In this document: in pieces, positions 24,949-34,101 of the stretch
Position numbering within the stretch: position 1 is the stretch's first letter
Layout: each line of letters starts with the position of its first letter
DNA from: an uncultured Paracoccaceae bacterium
GTDB taxonomy: Bacteria; Pseudomonadota; Alphaproteobacteria; Rhodobacterales; Rhodobacteraceae
NCBI GenBank assembly: GCA_947503775.1
Contig: CANNFE010000011.1
Span: 1 to 64,000, forward strand
Direction of reading: 5' to 3'
DNA: 64,000 bases
Position numbers and translations under genes: made by a program
The notes under the pieces: generated by a model
Databases searched by the model: none
What the model was told of the DNA's origin: nothing
What the model saw: only the letters and a program-made list of their open reading frames with translations

Positions 24949-27864
24949 CTAACCACGCATCCGCCCTCCCTCGGGATCGAAGAAGACCGGCCCCGTCACT
25001 TCGCACAACGTCCGCACGTCGCGCAGATGATCCACCATCTCGATCACCTCGCCATGCCGCGCGCGCCCATCCGCCAGAAAGCCCAGCGCCAGGTCATGCC
25101 CGAAGGTCGGCGAATACCCCGCGCTCGTGACATAGCCCGCGCTATTCTCGCGGATCGCCTCGGCCCCTTCGGCAAAAAGATGGGCGCCCGCCAAAAGTCG
25201 CCCGTCCGCCGCCAGGGGCCGCACGCCCACCAGTTGCTCCCGCTCCGGTCCGTTCAATCCGGGCCGCGCCGCCATGACCTTTCCGATACACTCCTTCTTG
25301 TCAGACACCATCCGGCCAAAGCCCAGATCAAAGGCCGTCGTGCGCCCATGTAACTCCGCATGGGTTAAAAAACCCTTCTCGATCCTCAGAACGTTCAGCG
25401 CCTCCATCCCGTAGGCCCCGCCGCCCAGCGCCTCGGCCTGCGCCACCAGAAGCCGGAAGAGCGCATCGCCATACCGCGCGGGCACCGCCACCTCATAGGC
25501 ATGCTCCCCCGAGAACGAGATCCGGAACAGCCGCCCTGCGACCCCGCAGACCTCCACCGGGGCGCATCCCATGAAAGGCAGATCGACCGGCCCGATCAGG
25601 CTCTCCAGCAGCTCCCGCGACCTCGGCCCTGCCACCGCGAACTGCGCCCACTGATCCGTCACCGAGGCGAAGCGCACGTTCAGATCGGGCCGCAGAACCT
25701 GCGCCGCGAACTCCATATGCCGCATCACCTGCCCGGCCGCCGCGGTCGTCGTCGTCACGAGATAGCGCCCCTCTTCAAGACAGGCGCAGGTCCCGTCATC
25801 CATGACGAACCCGTCCTCGCGCAGCATCAAACCATAGCGCACGCGCATCGGTTTGAGGCTCGACATCAAATTGCAATACAGAAAATCCAGAAAGGCCGCC
25901 GCATCCGGCCCCTGCACATCGATCTTGCCCAGCGTCGAGACATCGCAGATCCCGACCGTCTCGCGCACCAGCCGCACCTCCCGATCGCAGCTCTCGCGCC
26001 AACTCGTCTCTCCGGCGACGGGAAAATAGGACGGCCGATACCAAAGCCCCGCCTCGATCATCGGCGCCCCCCGCGCGACGCTCGCGCGGTGCGAGGTCGT
26101 GAACCGCTCGGGCGCAAAGCCGTGTCCGCGCCCGCCCGCGCCCATCGCGGCGACCGGCACCGGCACATAAGGCGGCCGGAACGTCGTTGTGCCCGTCTCG
26201 GGGATCCCCCGCCCTGTCGCATCGGCCAGAACCGCAAGCGCCAGCACGTTCGACCCCTTGCCCTGATCGGGCGCCATCCCTTGCGTCGTATACCGCTTCA
26301 TATGCTCGACCGACGAAAAATTCTCCTGCGCCGCCAGCCGTACATCCTTGACCGTCACATCGTTCTGCTGATCGAGCCAGGCCCGCCCCGGCGCCTCGAC
26401 CACCCAAAGCGGAGAAATCGAATACCGCCCATCGCCCGCTCGCGGCACGGCCACCGGAGCGACCTGCTTGCCCAGCGCATCCAGCGCCCCCTTCGCGGCC
26501 TCGAACCCGCTCGCAAGGCACCCCGCCGTCGAAAAGACGCCGCGCGCCGCGCCCGCAAAGGTCATCCCGGGGATCGCCCCCTCCTGCGGAACGAAGGACT
26601 GGATCGCCTCGTCCCAGACCGGCCGCCCGTTCCTGTGGCAGGTCAGATGCACCGCCGGGTTCCACCCGCCCGAGACGCCGAGGCAGTCGGCACTCACGTC
26701 CCGCACTCCCCGCGCCGTCGCGATCCGCACCCGCTCCAGCCCGCGTCGCCCGCTGGTGCCGATCACCGTCGCGCCGGCATGAACCGGAAACCCATGCCCC
26801 TCCGTCGCCCGCTCGGGCTCCGCCCGGCTGTCATAGACCGCCGGACCCAGACCCGCTTCCACCAGATCGGCGGCGACATCGTAAAGGCTGTCATTGTTCC
26901 CAAAGAGAGCGACCCGCTGCCCCGGCGCCGCCGCCCAGCGATTGGCATAGGCCTGCAGCGCGCCTGCCATCATGATGCCGGGCCGGTCGTTGCCTGGAAA
27001 GGCAATGCCGCGCTCCAATGCTCCCGCGCAAAGCACCGCCCGCTTGGCAGCGATCCGCCAAAAGCAGTCGCGCAGCCCCTGCGCCCGGTGGCGCTGAACC
27101 CGTTCGAGCGCGCCATAGGTCCCCTGATCATAGGCCCCCGTCACGGTCGTGCGCGTCATCAGCCGCACATTCGGCATCGCCTCGAGCCGCGCAACGGCCG
27201 CCGCCGCCCAATCCGCTCCCGGCTTGCCATCGACCTCCTGCCGCGCCGCCAAAAGCCGCCCGCCCATCCGGCTGTCCTCGTCGGCCAGGATCACATCCGC
27301 CCCGGCCTCCGCCGCCGTCAGGGCGGCCATCAGGCCCGCCGGTCCGCCTCCGATCACTAGCAGATCGCAAAAGGCAAAGGCCGTCTCCGACTGCCCCGGA
27401 TCCGCCTCGCCCGACAGCGCACCAAGCCCCGCCGCCCGCCGGATCACCGGCTCGTACAGCCCTTCCCAAAAGGCCCGCGGCCACATGAAAGTCTTGTAAT
27501 AGAACCCCGCCGCCAGCATCGGAGCCAACGCGTCATTGACGCTCATCGCGTCCCAGCGCAGCGACGGCCAGGCATTCTGGGACCGCACCTCGAGCCCGTT
27601 AAAGACCTCCTGCACCGTCGCCCGCACATTCGGCTCGCGCGCCGCGCCCTCGCCGACGGTCACCAGGGCATTCGGCTCTTCCGAGCCCGCCGTCACGATC
27701 CCGCGCGGGCGATGATACTTGAACGACCGCCCGACCATCCGCACACCCGCCGCAATCAGCGCCGAGGCGACCGTATCGCCCTGATAGGCATCGATCTGCC
27801 GCCCATCGAACCGGAACCGCACCGGGAGCCCCCGGTCGATCAGCCCGCCGCGCGTCAGCCTCAT
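24949..27864 (-). CDS. soxA: Sarcosine oxidase, alpha subunit
   Basis: 971 aa, the expected size. The N-terminal ferredoxin-like domain (about 1-100; FRFDGRQIDAYQGDTVASAL) lacks cluster cysteines, as usual. A dinucleotide-binding oxidoreductase domain starts at LLVIGGGPAGLMAALTAAEAG (about 169 on). The C-terminal half (about 600-971) is an aminomethyltransferase/GcvT-like tetrahydrofolate domain with ETVGICDVSTLGKIDVQGPD and GMEALNVLRIEKGF. The start overlaps the soxD stop by 4 bp. Confidence 0.96.
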   Translation of the reverse strand: MRLTRGGLIDRGLPVRFRFDGRQIDAYQGDTVASALIAAGVRMVGRSFKYHRPRGIVTAGSEEPNALVTVGEGAAREPNVRATVQEVFNGLEVRSQNAWPSLRWDAMSVNDALAPMLAAGFYYKTFMWPRAFWEGLYEPVIRRAAGLGALSGEADPGQSETAFAFCDLLVIGGGPAGLMAALTAAEAGADVILADEDSRMGGRLLAARQEVDGKPGADWAAAAVARLEAMPNVRLMTRTTVTGAYDQGTYGALERVQRHRAQGLRDCFWRIAAKRAVLCAGALERGIAFPGNDRPGIMMAGALQAYANRWAAAPGQRVALFGNNDSLYDVAADLVEAGLGPAVYDSRAEPERATEGHGFPVHAGATVIGTSGRRGLERVRIATARGVRDVSADCLGVSGGWNPAVHLTCHRNGRPVWDEAIQSFVPQEGAIPGMTFAGAARGVFSTAGCLASGFEAAKGALDALGKQVAPVAVPRAGDGRYSISPLWVVEAPGRAWLDQQNDVTVKDVRLAAQENFSSVEHMKRYTTQGMAPDQGKGSNVLALAVLADATGRGIPETGTTTFRPPYVPVPVAAMGAGGRGHGFAPERFTTSHRASVARGAPMIEAGLWYRPSYFPVAGETSWRESCDREVRLVRETVGICDVSTLGKIDVQGPDAAAFLDFLYCNLMSSLKPMRVRYGLMLREDGFVMDDGTCACLEEGRYLVTTTTAAAGQVMRHMEFAAQVLRPDLNVRFASVTDQWAQFAVAGPRSRELLESLIGPVDLPFMGCAPVEVCGVAGRLFRISFSGEHAYEVAVPARYGDALFRLLVAQAEALGGGAYGMEALNVLRIEKGFLTHAELHGRTTAFDLGFGRMVSDKKECIGKVMAARPGLNGPEREQLVGVRPLAADGRLLAGAHLFAEGAEAIRENSAGYVTSAGYSPTFGHDLALGFLADGRARHGEVIEMVDHLRDVRTLCEVTGPVFFDPEGGRMRG

Positions 27865-28103
27865 CCCGCCAACTCCACGCCGTAGATCTCATGCGTGACC
27901 GTATCGCGCTCCACGATCAGCCAGGCCCCGCAGCCGGCTTCATGAAACCACAAATCCCGTACCCGCCCCGCCGGGTTGTCCCTCAGATGCACATAGCTGT
28001 CCCACGCCTCTGGATCGTCCCCGTCCGGACGCTGCAAAGCCGCGCCCTGATAATAGAACTCCCGCCGGTCCCGCTCGCCGCAGATGGGGCAAGTCAGCCG
28101 CAT
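27861..28103 (-). CDS. soxD: Sarcosine oxidase, delta subunit
   Basis: 80 aa zinc-binding delta subunit. The ligands are visible as Cys5, Cys8 (CPICGER), His54 and Cys58 (FHEAGCGAW). Conserved YVHLRDNPAGRVRDLWFHE is also diagnostic. Translation is coupled to soxA by a 4-bp overlap. In most relatives soxD directly follows soxB; here a small secreted-protein gene lies between them. Confidence 0.95.
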   Translation of the reverse strand: MRLTCPICGERDRREFYYQGAALQRPDGDDPEAWDSYVHLRDNPAGRVRDLWFHEAGCGAWLIVERDTVTHEIYGVELAG

Positions 28104-28121
28104 CGCGCATTTCCTCTCCCG

Positions 28122-28622
28122 TCAGTGGTCATCATACCAAAACCCTTCACAGGCCCCCTCTGGCGCGCGGTACAAACGATAGGTCGTGAAACCGCTATCC
28201 GCCTCCGCCAAAGTCGAAGTCCCCCCGCAACCATCATGACGGCCGATGCTCAGATACTCGGTCCGGATCTCAAGGATCCCGTCCTCTTGTCGTAGAATAT
28301 CGAACGAGCCTCCATCACACTCCACGGCGCACCCGATCGAACCATCATGCTCAAAGCAAAAGAGCGACTGCGACAGGACTTTCCCCCCGAAACCATCCTC
28401 CACCGCATGACCCTGATTGGCGAAAACCGCCTCCATCTCGGCTCCAGAATAAGATGGATTGCCGATATCGTCCCCAAGCCGCAGCCGCATCGCCGCGACC
28501 ACTTGATCCGGGTTCTCCGCCAGATGCCGCTCGCCATAGACGCGAACGTAGCACCCCGGCTCGGGCAAAGCGCTCACGGCTCCGGACCAAAGACCCAAGC
28601 TAATGCAGATTATGCTGCGCAC
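28122..28622 (-). CDS. Small secreted protein within the sarcosine oxidase cluster, unknown
   Basis: 166 aa with a signal peptide (MRSIICISLGLWSGAVSA). A cysteine-containing mature domain follows, with pairs near GCYVRVYG, LFCFEHDG, GCAVECDGG, DGCGG and GACEGFWYDD. No family is recognised; the cysteine spacing suggests disulfide-bonded beta structure in the periplasm. It overlaps the soxB 3' end by 23 bp and ends 18 bp before soxD, so it sits in the sarcosine operon although a periplasmic protein has no obvious role in this cytoplasmic enzyme. Confidence 0.65.
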   Translation of the reverse strand: MRSIICISLGLWSGAVSALPEPGCYVRVYGERHLAENPDQVVAAMRLRLGDDIGNPSYSGAEMEAVFANQGHAVEDGFGGKVLSQSLFCFEHDGSIGCAVECDGGSFDILRQEDGILEIRTEYLSIGRHDGCGGTSTLAEADSGFTTYRLYRAPEGACEGFWYDDH

Positions 28623-29853
28623 CCGTCCCCTCCTCGTCCATCAGACCCACGCCGTCCCGGAACCGGTCCAGCCGAAACCGCGCGGCGACCTCGTGGGGCT
28701 GCCCCGTCGCCATCAGGTGGGCGAACACGTTCCCCGATCCCGGCACCGCCTTGAAGCCGCCATAGCACCAGCCGCAATTGAGATAGAGCCCCTCGATCCC
28801 CGTCTTGTCGATGATCGGAGAGCCGTCGGGCGTCATATCCATGATTCCGCCCCAGGACCGCAGAACCCGCGCCTTGCCGATCATCGGCATCAGCGTCATC
28901 CCGGCCTCCATCACGTGTTCCTTCATCGGCAGGTTCCCCCGCGCCGCATAGCTGGCGTAGAAATCCAGATCGCCCCCGAAGACCAACCCGCCCTTGTCCG
29001 ACTGGCTGATATAGAAATGCCCCATCCCAAAGCTGACCACATGGTCGATCACCGGCTTCAGCCCCTCGGTCACGAAGGCCTGCAGCACATGGCTCTCGAT
29101 CGGCAGCCGCATCCCGGCCATCGCCGCCACCTGAGACGACCGGCCCGCGACCACGATCCCGACCTTGCCCGCCCGGATCGCCCCGCGCGAGGTCTGCACC
29201 CCCGTCACCCGGCCACCCTCGACATCGATCCCCGTCACCTCACAGTTCTGGATTAGATCGACGCCCAGGACATCCGCCCCCCGCGCATAGCCCCAGGCCA
29301 CCGCATCGTGCCGCGCCGTGCCGCCGCGCGGGTGGTAAAGCCCGCCATAGATCGGAAACCGCCCCTGCTCGAAATCAAGGTAAGGCAGCCTCTCCCGCAC
29401 CCCCTCCCGGTCCAGCAGGATCGCATCGTCCCCCTGGTTGATCATCGCATTCCCGCGCCGGGCAAAGGCATCGCGCTGCCCGTCCGAATGGAAGAGATTG
29501 ATCAGCCCCCGCTGCGAATGCATGACGTTGTAATTCAGCTCCCCCTCGAGCCCCTCCCACAGCTTCAGCGAATGGGAATAGAACTCCGAATTGCCCGGCA
29601 GAAAGTAGTTCGCCCGCACGATCGTCGTATTCCGCCCGACATTCCCGCCGCCCAGATACCCTTTCTCCAGCACCGCGATATTACGGATCCCATGCTCGCG
29701 CGCGAGGTAATAGGCCGTCGACAGGCCATGCCCCCCGCCGCCGATGATGACGATATCATAGTGATCCTTCGGCTCGGGAGTGCGCCAGACAGGACCCCAG
29801 CCGCGCTGCCCGCGCAGACCCTCCCGAATGACCCTCCAGCCGCTATAGCGCAT
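28600..29853 (-). CDS. soxB: Sarcosine oxidase, beta subunit
   Basis: 417 aa flavoprotein of the D-amino-acid-oxidase fold. It carries the non-covalent FAD and covalent FMN and performs sarcosine oxidation. The FAD-binding motif is YDIVIIGGGGHGLSTAYYL (from about residue 32), followed by VLEKGYLGGGNVGRNTTIVR. The region of the FMN-linked histidine is seen as YHPRGGTARHDAVAWGYARG. The C-terminus has the substrate-site motif GWCYGGFKAVPGSG. The start ATG 29853 gives the conserved MRYSGWRVIREGL; the longer upstream frame is dismissed. First gene of the operon. Confidence 0.95.
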   Translation of the reverse strand: MRYSGWRVIREGLRGQRGWGPVWRTPEPKDHYDIVIIGGGGHGLSTAYYLAREHGIRNIAVLEKGYLGGGNVGRNTTIVRANYFLPGNSEFYSHSLKLWEGLEGELNYNVMHSQRGLINLFHSDGQRDAFARRGNAMINQGDDAILLDREGVRERLPYLDFEQGRFPIYGGLYHPRGGTARHDAVAWGYARGADVLGVDLIQNCEVTGIDVEGGRVTGVQTSRGAIRAGKVGIVVAGRSSQVAAMAGMRLPIESHVLQAFVTEGLKPVIDHVVSFGMGHFYISQSDKGGLVFGGDLDFYASYAARGNLPMKEHVMEAGMTLMPMIGKARVLRSWGGIMDMTPDGSPIIDKTGIEGLYLNCGWCYGGFKAVPGSGNVFAHLMATGQPHEVAARFRLDRFRDGVGLMDEEGTGAQHNLH

Positions 29854-29944
29854 CGCCGTCTCCCGCCTTACAGGGACCCTAGACAGCCGCACCCGCAAAA
29901 GACAATCGCCCCGGCGACATCGCGCGGCCCCTTTGCGCCAGAGA

Positions 29945-30583
29945 TCACCCGGCGATGATCTCGCAGATCGCGGTATAATCCTGATCCCAGGGCAAATCCT
30001 CAAGCCAGACCCAGCCCGCCAGCTTGACCTCGGCCACAGAAAGGGCCTCCGAATCCCCATTGGGCGGAAACCACTCAACGGTCACGAAATCCCAGCCATT
30101 CCAATCGGCATGGTTCGTCCAAAATGCCTCGCCCGTCTCGAGCCATCCCAGGATCTCCGCATCCGCTTGCGGCGACGTGCGCACCGGCAGGCGCGGTTGC
30201 TGAAATCCGTAACAGGCCCATTCCGTCTCTTCCGAGCGGCCAAGGATGGGCTGCGATCTCACGGCCCAGCGATGCTCCAGCGAAAAGACCTGCTCCCCCT
30301 CCAGCGACGGGGCCGAACTGTCGACCGCGCAGCCGAACTCTTTCTCGACCGTCAGGATCCGCGCCGCGATCCGGGCATTGAGCTCGGGCAGAACCGGCGC
30401 CTCGGTCGTGCAATCGGAATTGTCGAAAACCGCCTGCCCCAGCGGAGACGAAAAGCAATAGCCCGCATCGTTCCACATCGCGTTCCGTGAGAACCAGAGG
30501 TCATGGCAATAGTGCTGCGCCTGCGCCACTCCGCCGATGCCGATCGCTGCCAAGGCGATCCCCGTCCTCAAAATCCGCATCAT
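29945..30583 (-). CDS. Secreted YARHG/DUF4453-type protein with SH3-like segment
   Basis: 212 aa with a signal peptide (MMRILRTGIALAAIGIGGVAQA). The mature N-terminus CHDLWFSRNAMWNDAGYCF, then SSPLGQAVFDNSDC, matches the pattern of small cysteine-containing exported proteins I recall as DUF4453/YARHG-like. The second half contains LPVRTSPQADAEILGWLETG, an SH3-like bacterial ligand-binding pattern, and a WVWLEDLPW C-terminal part. The start ATG 30583 has GGAG at 5-nt spacing. It lies just upstream of the soxB unit in the same direction. Function unknown; a cell-wall or envelope role is plausible. Confidence 0.65.
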   Translation of the reverse strand: MMRILRTGIALAAIGIGGVAQAQHYCHDLWFSRNAMWNDAGYCFSSPLGQAVFDNSDCTTEAPVLPELNARIAARILTVEKEFGCAVDSSAPSLEGEQVFSLEHRWAVRSQPILGRSEETEWACYGFQQPRLPVRTSPQADAEILGWLETGEAFWTNHADWNGWDFVTVEWFPPNGDSEALSVAEVKLAGWVWLEDLPWDQDYTAICEIIAG

Positions 30584-30674
30584 GAATGCTCCGCCACATC
30601 CGAGTTCCATCTGATGCGGACGAAAGAAGACGGCGCGCCAGTCGTCAAGCACGCCGTCGCGACACACCGTAAAC

Positions 30675-30710
30675 CGGGCGGCCCGCCGCAGCGTCGCGAC
30701 GGGCCGCCCG
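30675..30710 (-). terminator. GC-rich hairpin downstream of the gene at 30732
   Basis: CGGGCGGCCCG (30675-30685) and CGGGCCGCCCG (30700-30710) form a perfect 11-bp stem around a 14-nt loop that itself contains the self-complementary GTCGCGAC. It follows the minus-strand gene ending at 30732 by about 20 bp. It lacks a long U-run but is the strongest stem near that stop. Confidence 0.6.
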
Positions 30711-30731
30711 ACCCTCACAAGGGCCCGACCT

Positions 30732-31793
30732 TCACAAAAGAAAGTCGTCGATCTCGGCCTGAGCCGTCACATCATTGGCCAATATATTCTCCGGGGTCAG
30801 ATCCTCGATTTCGATCCCTTCCAGCAGATAGCTTTGCTGATTGCCGACGATCTCGATCAGGATCCCCTCCTCAACCTCGGACAGGGCGATATTCGATCCG
30901 CCCAGCCAGCCGAAATCCAGCTTGTCCTCGTTTGGATCGAAGGCGATCGTCGTCTCCGTCCCCCAGTTCCAGGTCAGCCCGTAGATCTCGCCGCCTTCGA
31001 CAGGCGCCGGGTCGACGGGATCTGGATCAACGGGATCGGGGTCGACGGGGTCCGGATCGACAGGATCGGGATCGGTCGGGCCAGGATCGGTCGGGCCCTC
31101 CCCGACAGGCGTGTCCGGATAGGACCCCGCCAGCACATCTTCCAGCGACGGGGCATCATATCCCCCGAACTGATCGATATAGGTCAGGATCGAGGTGCCA
31201 TATTCATCGGTCGACGCCCCGCCGCCCGTCAGCAGCGACAGCGTTCCGAACGCACCGCGCAGATGCGACGCCGCCATGATCCCCGTCAGGCTCAGCTCGA
31301 CTTCGACGGTGCTGCCATCGACATCGGTATAGGTAAAGACCTCGCCGACCAGATCATCGAGGGACGTGCCCTGCGCGTTCAGGCCGTTCTCGATGATATT
31401 GAGGTTGTAGGTAAAGGCCTCGCGGATCAAAGGCTCCTGAAGATCGGTTTTGAGATCCTCCAGCGAATTGATCCCGCCCTTGCCGGTAAACGTGCCATCC
31501 CAGGTATTCGTCGCGGCCCCGTTTCCATAGTAGAAATCGTCCTCATAATAGCCAAGGTCGATCAAAAGGGCCTCGCCGAACTGATAGCCCACGAAGCCAA
31601 GCGCATTCTCTGACGTATATTGCAGTTCCGTCCAGGTCTTCTCTCCGCGCTGATACGTCTCCCAGTTGTCGTCCCCGACCCATCCCCGGATCTGCGCTTC
31701 GGTGATCGTGCCCTGCTGGTAGCGCTCGAAATCTACGCCGCTTTCGAACACGCGCAGCTCATCTAGAAACTCGACGAAACTTCCGTTTGACAT
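30732..31793 (-). CDS. Acidic repeat-linker protein, possibly exported, unknown
   Basis: 353 aa, very acidic, no cleavable signal peptide. The N-terminal part (1-210) contains FERYQQGTITEAQIRGWVGD and NWETYQRGEKTWTELQY. A flexible linker of DPDPV repeats (about 237-257) leads to a C-terminal module of about 90 residues with YGLTWNWGTETTIAFDPNED and LDFGWLGGSNIALSEVEEG. Low pI, few basic residues, absence of cysteine and a C-terminal secretion-like end (EIDDFLL) suggest type I secretion (inference). The C-terminal module resembles sequences appended to polysaccharide-active enzymes in marine bacteria (from memory). A strong GGAGG precedes the ATG. Confidence 0.6.
   Translation of the reverse strand: MSNGSFVEFLDELRVFESGVDFERYQQGTITEAQIRGWVGDDNWETYQRGEKTWTELQYTSENALGFVGYQFGEALLIDLGYYEDDFYYGNGAATNTWDGTFTGKGGINSLEDLKTDLQEPLIREAFTYNLNIIENGLNAQGTSLDDLVGEVFTYTDVDGSTVEVELSLTGIMAASHLRGAFGTLSLLTGGGASTDEYGTSILTYIDQFGGYDAPSLEDVLAGSYPDTPVGEGPTDPGPTDPDPVDPDPVDPDPVDPDPVDPAPVEGGEIYGLTWNWGTETTIAFDPNEDKLDFGWLGGSNIALSEVEEGILIEIVGNQQSYLLEGIEIEDLTPENILANDVTAQAEIDDFLL
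31021..31080 (-). repeat. 15-bp tandem repeat coding a DPDPV linker
   Basis: Four consecutive 15-bp units (31021-31035, 31036-31050, 31051-31065, 31066-31080) differ at a few third positions and encode a repeated Pro-Asp-Pro-Val-Asp pattern in the minus-strand gene. Copy number could vary between strains by slippage. Confidence 0.8.
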
Positions 31794-32316
31794 AAGGCCC
31801 TCCTAAAGTTGACAGCCACCTTCTCGGCGGGCCTGACGCACGCGTAAACCGGAGGCCGCCCCGCGTATCAAAAGCCGGTGCCAATTCGCTGATCAAAGGA
31901 GATCCGTGATCATTGTTTTGCCGACGGTCCGGCCGCCCGGATCTCCGTCTTTGCAAAACGGTCCGAAGCGGTCCTTGTGGGAGGGTTGGAGATCCGGCAT
32001 TCCGGCACCCTGTTAAGACAAACGGATGCCCGTTAACGAAGTGGTAAGACGAACCCATAAGCTGCGGCTTATGCATCGAACGGGCCGATCCGCCGTCCGG
32101 TCCATCCGAATCGCGGTCCCGGCCCAGCGTTGCGCCCCATGCAGGCCGTGCGCATCGTTAAACCGGTCTCGCCCGGATTTGCCTCCTACCGGATGCCGCC
32201 CGGATGCCGACAGGTCGACATTCGTGAAACAAGCTCGTTAATCTCTCGGCCCAAACCGAAAGGTCAGGACGCGCCGGGGAGCGCGCTTTTCCGACAGACC
32301 CGTCTAAGGATCCGGC
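31794..32316. other. Intergenic region with small inverted repeats
   Basis: 523 bp upstream of the acidic-protein gene and downstream of the glutamate dehydrogenase. No protein-like frame is seen. It contains two TGATCA hexamers 11 bp apart (31890-31912) and a hairpin CATAAGC-TGCG-GCTTATG (32056-32073). TTAA motifs lie at about 32013 and 32034. Any of these could be regulatory; none is assigned. Confidence 0.45.
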
Positions 32317-33756
32317 TTACAGACCCTTGGACTGATAGCTCTGAGCCACCTTTTCGATCGCCACCAGATAGGCCGCCGTCCTCAGGTCATCGACATCGCC
32401 CCGCCCATGCCACACCTCGCGCATCGCCTGATAGGCCGTCCGCATCGTGTCATCGAGCCCCGAGCGCACCAGTTCAAGCTCCCCGGCCCCTTTGAGATAC
32501 CGGTCCTTGAACCCCTCACTCAGCTGCCATCCGATCCCGGTATCAGCGCTAAGTCGTTCCAATTCCTGCACAATCGCGCGGTGCCGGTTCTCCTCCGCCC
32601 GGCGCTGCATCCGGCCGAACCGGATATGCGACAGGTTCTTGACCCACTCGAAATAGCTGACCGTCACGCCGCCCGCATTGGCATACATATCCGGAATGAT
32701 GACGCAGCCCTTCTCGCGCAGGATCTCGTCGGCGCCCGCCGTGATCGGCCCGTTCGCCGCCTCGATGATCAGGGGCGCCACGACCTTTCCCGCATTGCCC
32801 TTGTTTATAACGCCTTCCAGCGCGGCCGGGATCAGGATATCGCACTCCGCTTCAAGAAGGGACGGCCCGTCGGGGACGTAATGAAGATCCGAATATCCCT
32901 TCACCCCGCCATTCTCGGCCACCCAGTCCCGGATCTGATCGATTTTCAGACCGGCCTCATCGAATAGCGCTCCATCCCGTTCGATGATCCCGACGATCTT
33001 GGCCCCGTCCTCCTCGGACAGAAATTTGGCCGCGTGATATCCGACATTGCCAAGCCCCTGAACGATAACGCGTTTTCCGTCCAGACTGCCCTCCAGCCCG
33101 GCCTTCTTGATGTCGTCGGGATGGCGAAAGAATTCCTGCAAGGCGTATTGCACCCCGCGCCCCGTCGCCTCAACCCGCCCATGGATCCCGCCCGCATTCA
33201 ACGGTTTGCCGGTGACACATGCTGCCGCGTTGATGTCGGTCGTGTTCATCCGCCGGTACTGATCGGCGATCCACGCCATCTCGCGTTCCCCGGTGCCCAT
33301 ATCGGGCGCAGGCACGTTCTGGGACGGATCGATCAGGTCCCGCTTGGCCAGCTCATAGGCAAACCGCCGCGTGATCCGCTCAAGCTCATCGGCTTCCCAC
33401 TCCCTGGGGTCGATACACAACCCGCCTTTCGATCCGCCGAAGGGCGCTTCCACCAAGGCGCATTTATAGGTCATCAGCGCCGCAAGCGCCTCCACCTCGT
33501 CCTGGTTGACCGCCATGGAATAGCGGATCCCGCCTTTCACCGGCTCCATATGTTCGGAGTGGACGGACCGGTATCCCGTGAATGTCTCAAGCCGCCCGCG
33601 CAACCGCACCCCGAAGCGAACCGTGTAGGTCGCGTTGCAGACCCGGATCTTCTGCCCCAGCCCGGGCGGCAGATCCATCAGCGACATGGCCCGCCCGACC
33701 ATGATATCGACACTCTCGCGAAAGCTCGGCTCGGTGATCTGGGCTGCGGTGTTCAT
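32317..33756 (-). CDS. Glu/Leu/Phe/Val dehydrogenase (glutamate dehydrogenase-like)
   Basis: 479 aa. It catalyses reversible oxidative deamination of an amino acid, most likely glutamate. The substrate-binding lysine region is PVKGGIRYSMAVNQDEVEAL. The catalytic lysine lies in APFGGSKGGLCIDP, and the Asp-bearing PAPDMGTGEREM follows. The nucleotide fold is VIVQGLGNVGYHAAKFL. Conserved AANGPITAGADEIL and NAGGVTVSYFEWVKNL close the domain. The ATG 33756 (MNTAAQITEP) has a GGAG 10 nt upstream; a TTG at 33777 is less likely. It stands alone with wide intergenic regions on both sides. Confidence 0.93.
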   Translation of the reverse strand: MNTAAQITEPSFRESVDIMVGRAMSLMDLPPGLGQKIRVCNATYTVRFGVRLRGRLETFTGYRSVHSEHMEPVKGGIRYSMAVNQDEVEALAALMTYKCALVEAPFGGSKGGLCIDPREWEADELERITRRFAYELAKRDLIDPSQNVPAPDMGTGEREMAWIADQYRRMNTTDINAAACVTGKPLNAGGIHGRVEATGRGVQYALQEFFRHPDDIKKAGLEGSLDGKRVIVQGLGNVGYHAAKFLSEEDGAKIVGIIERDGALFDEAGLKIDQIRDWVAENGGVKGYSDLHYVPDGPSLLEAECDILIPAALEGVINKGNAGKVVAPLIIEAANGPITAGADEILREKGCVIIPDMYANAGGVTVSYFEWVKNLSHIRFGRMQRRAEENRHRAIVQELERLSADTGIGWQLSEGFKDRYLKGAGELELVRSGLDDTMRTAYQAMREVWHGRGDVDDLRTAAYLVAIEKVAQSYQSKGL

Positions 33757-34101
33757 CGCGTCTGGGCTCCACTTCAAGGCATCCTCACGACAAGCCTAGC
33801 GGACAAGCACCGTCCTGTCGCCCAAGAAGTCGCCTGGTTTTTCATCAAAGTGCGAAGCGACTTTCCCTTTGTTTTCAAGGAGCAGATCCCACCTCCAAGA
33901 GCAAATCACGCCAGACATGCCTTGATCCGCGCCATGTCAAAATTGAAACCAAATTTGCCTAAAACGTCGCGCAATCTCCACAGGTCCGGACCCATCTCGC
34001 CCAAATTCGGTCATGGCTCATCGACTATTAATCATCTTCGAACAGGACCGTGGAGTTGGGGCTGATGCACGAACCCCGCGGATAAAACAGAGGTGACACT
34101 A
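33757..34101. other. Divergent intergenic region, no gene seen
   Basis: 345 bp between the divergent dehydrogenase and TadG-like genes. It is more AT-rich than the flanks, with stretches such as AAAATTGAAACCAAATTTG near 33940 and ACTATTAATC near 34023 that could hold promoters for either gene. A GAGGTGA precedes the TadG-like ATG. No open frame or RNA was recognised. Confidence 0.45.

Noticed and set aside
30976-31090. CRISPR-like short repeats
   Set aside because: The repeats are contiguous 15-bp coding units without spacers; they encode a Pro-Asp linker.
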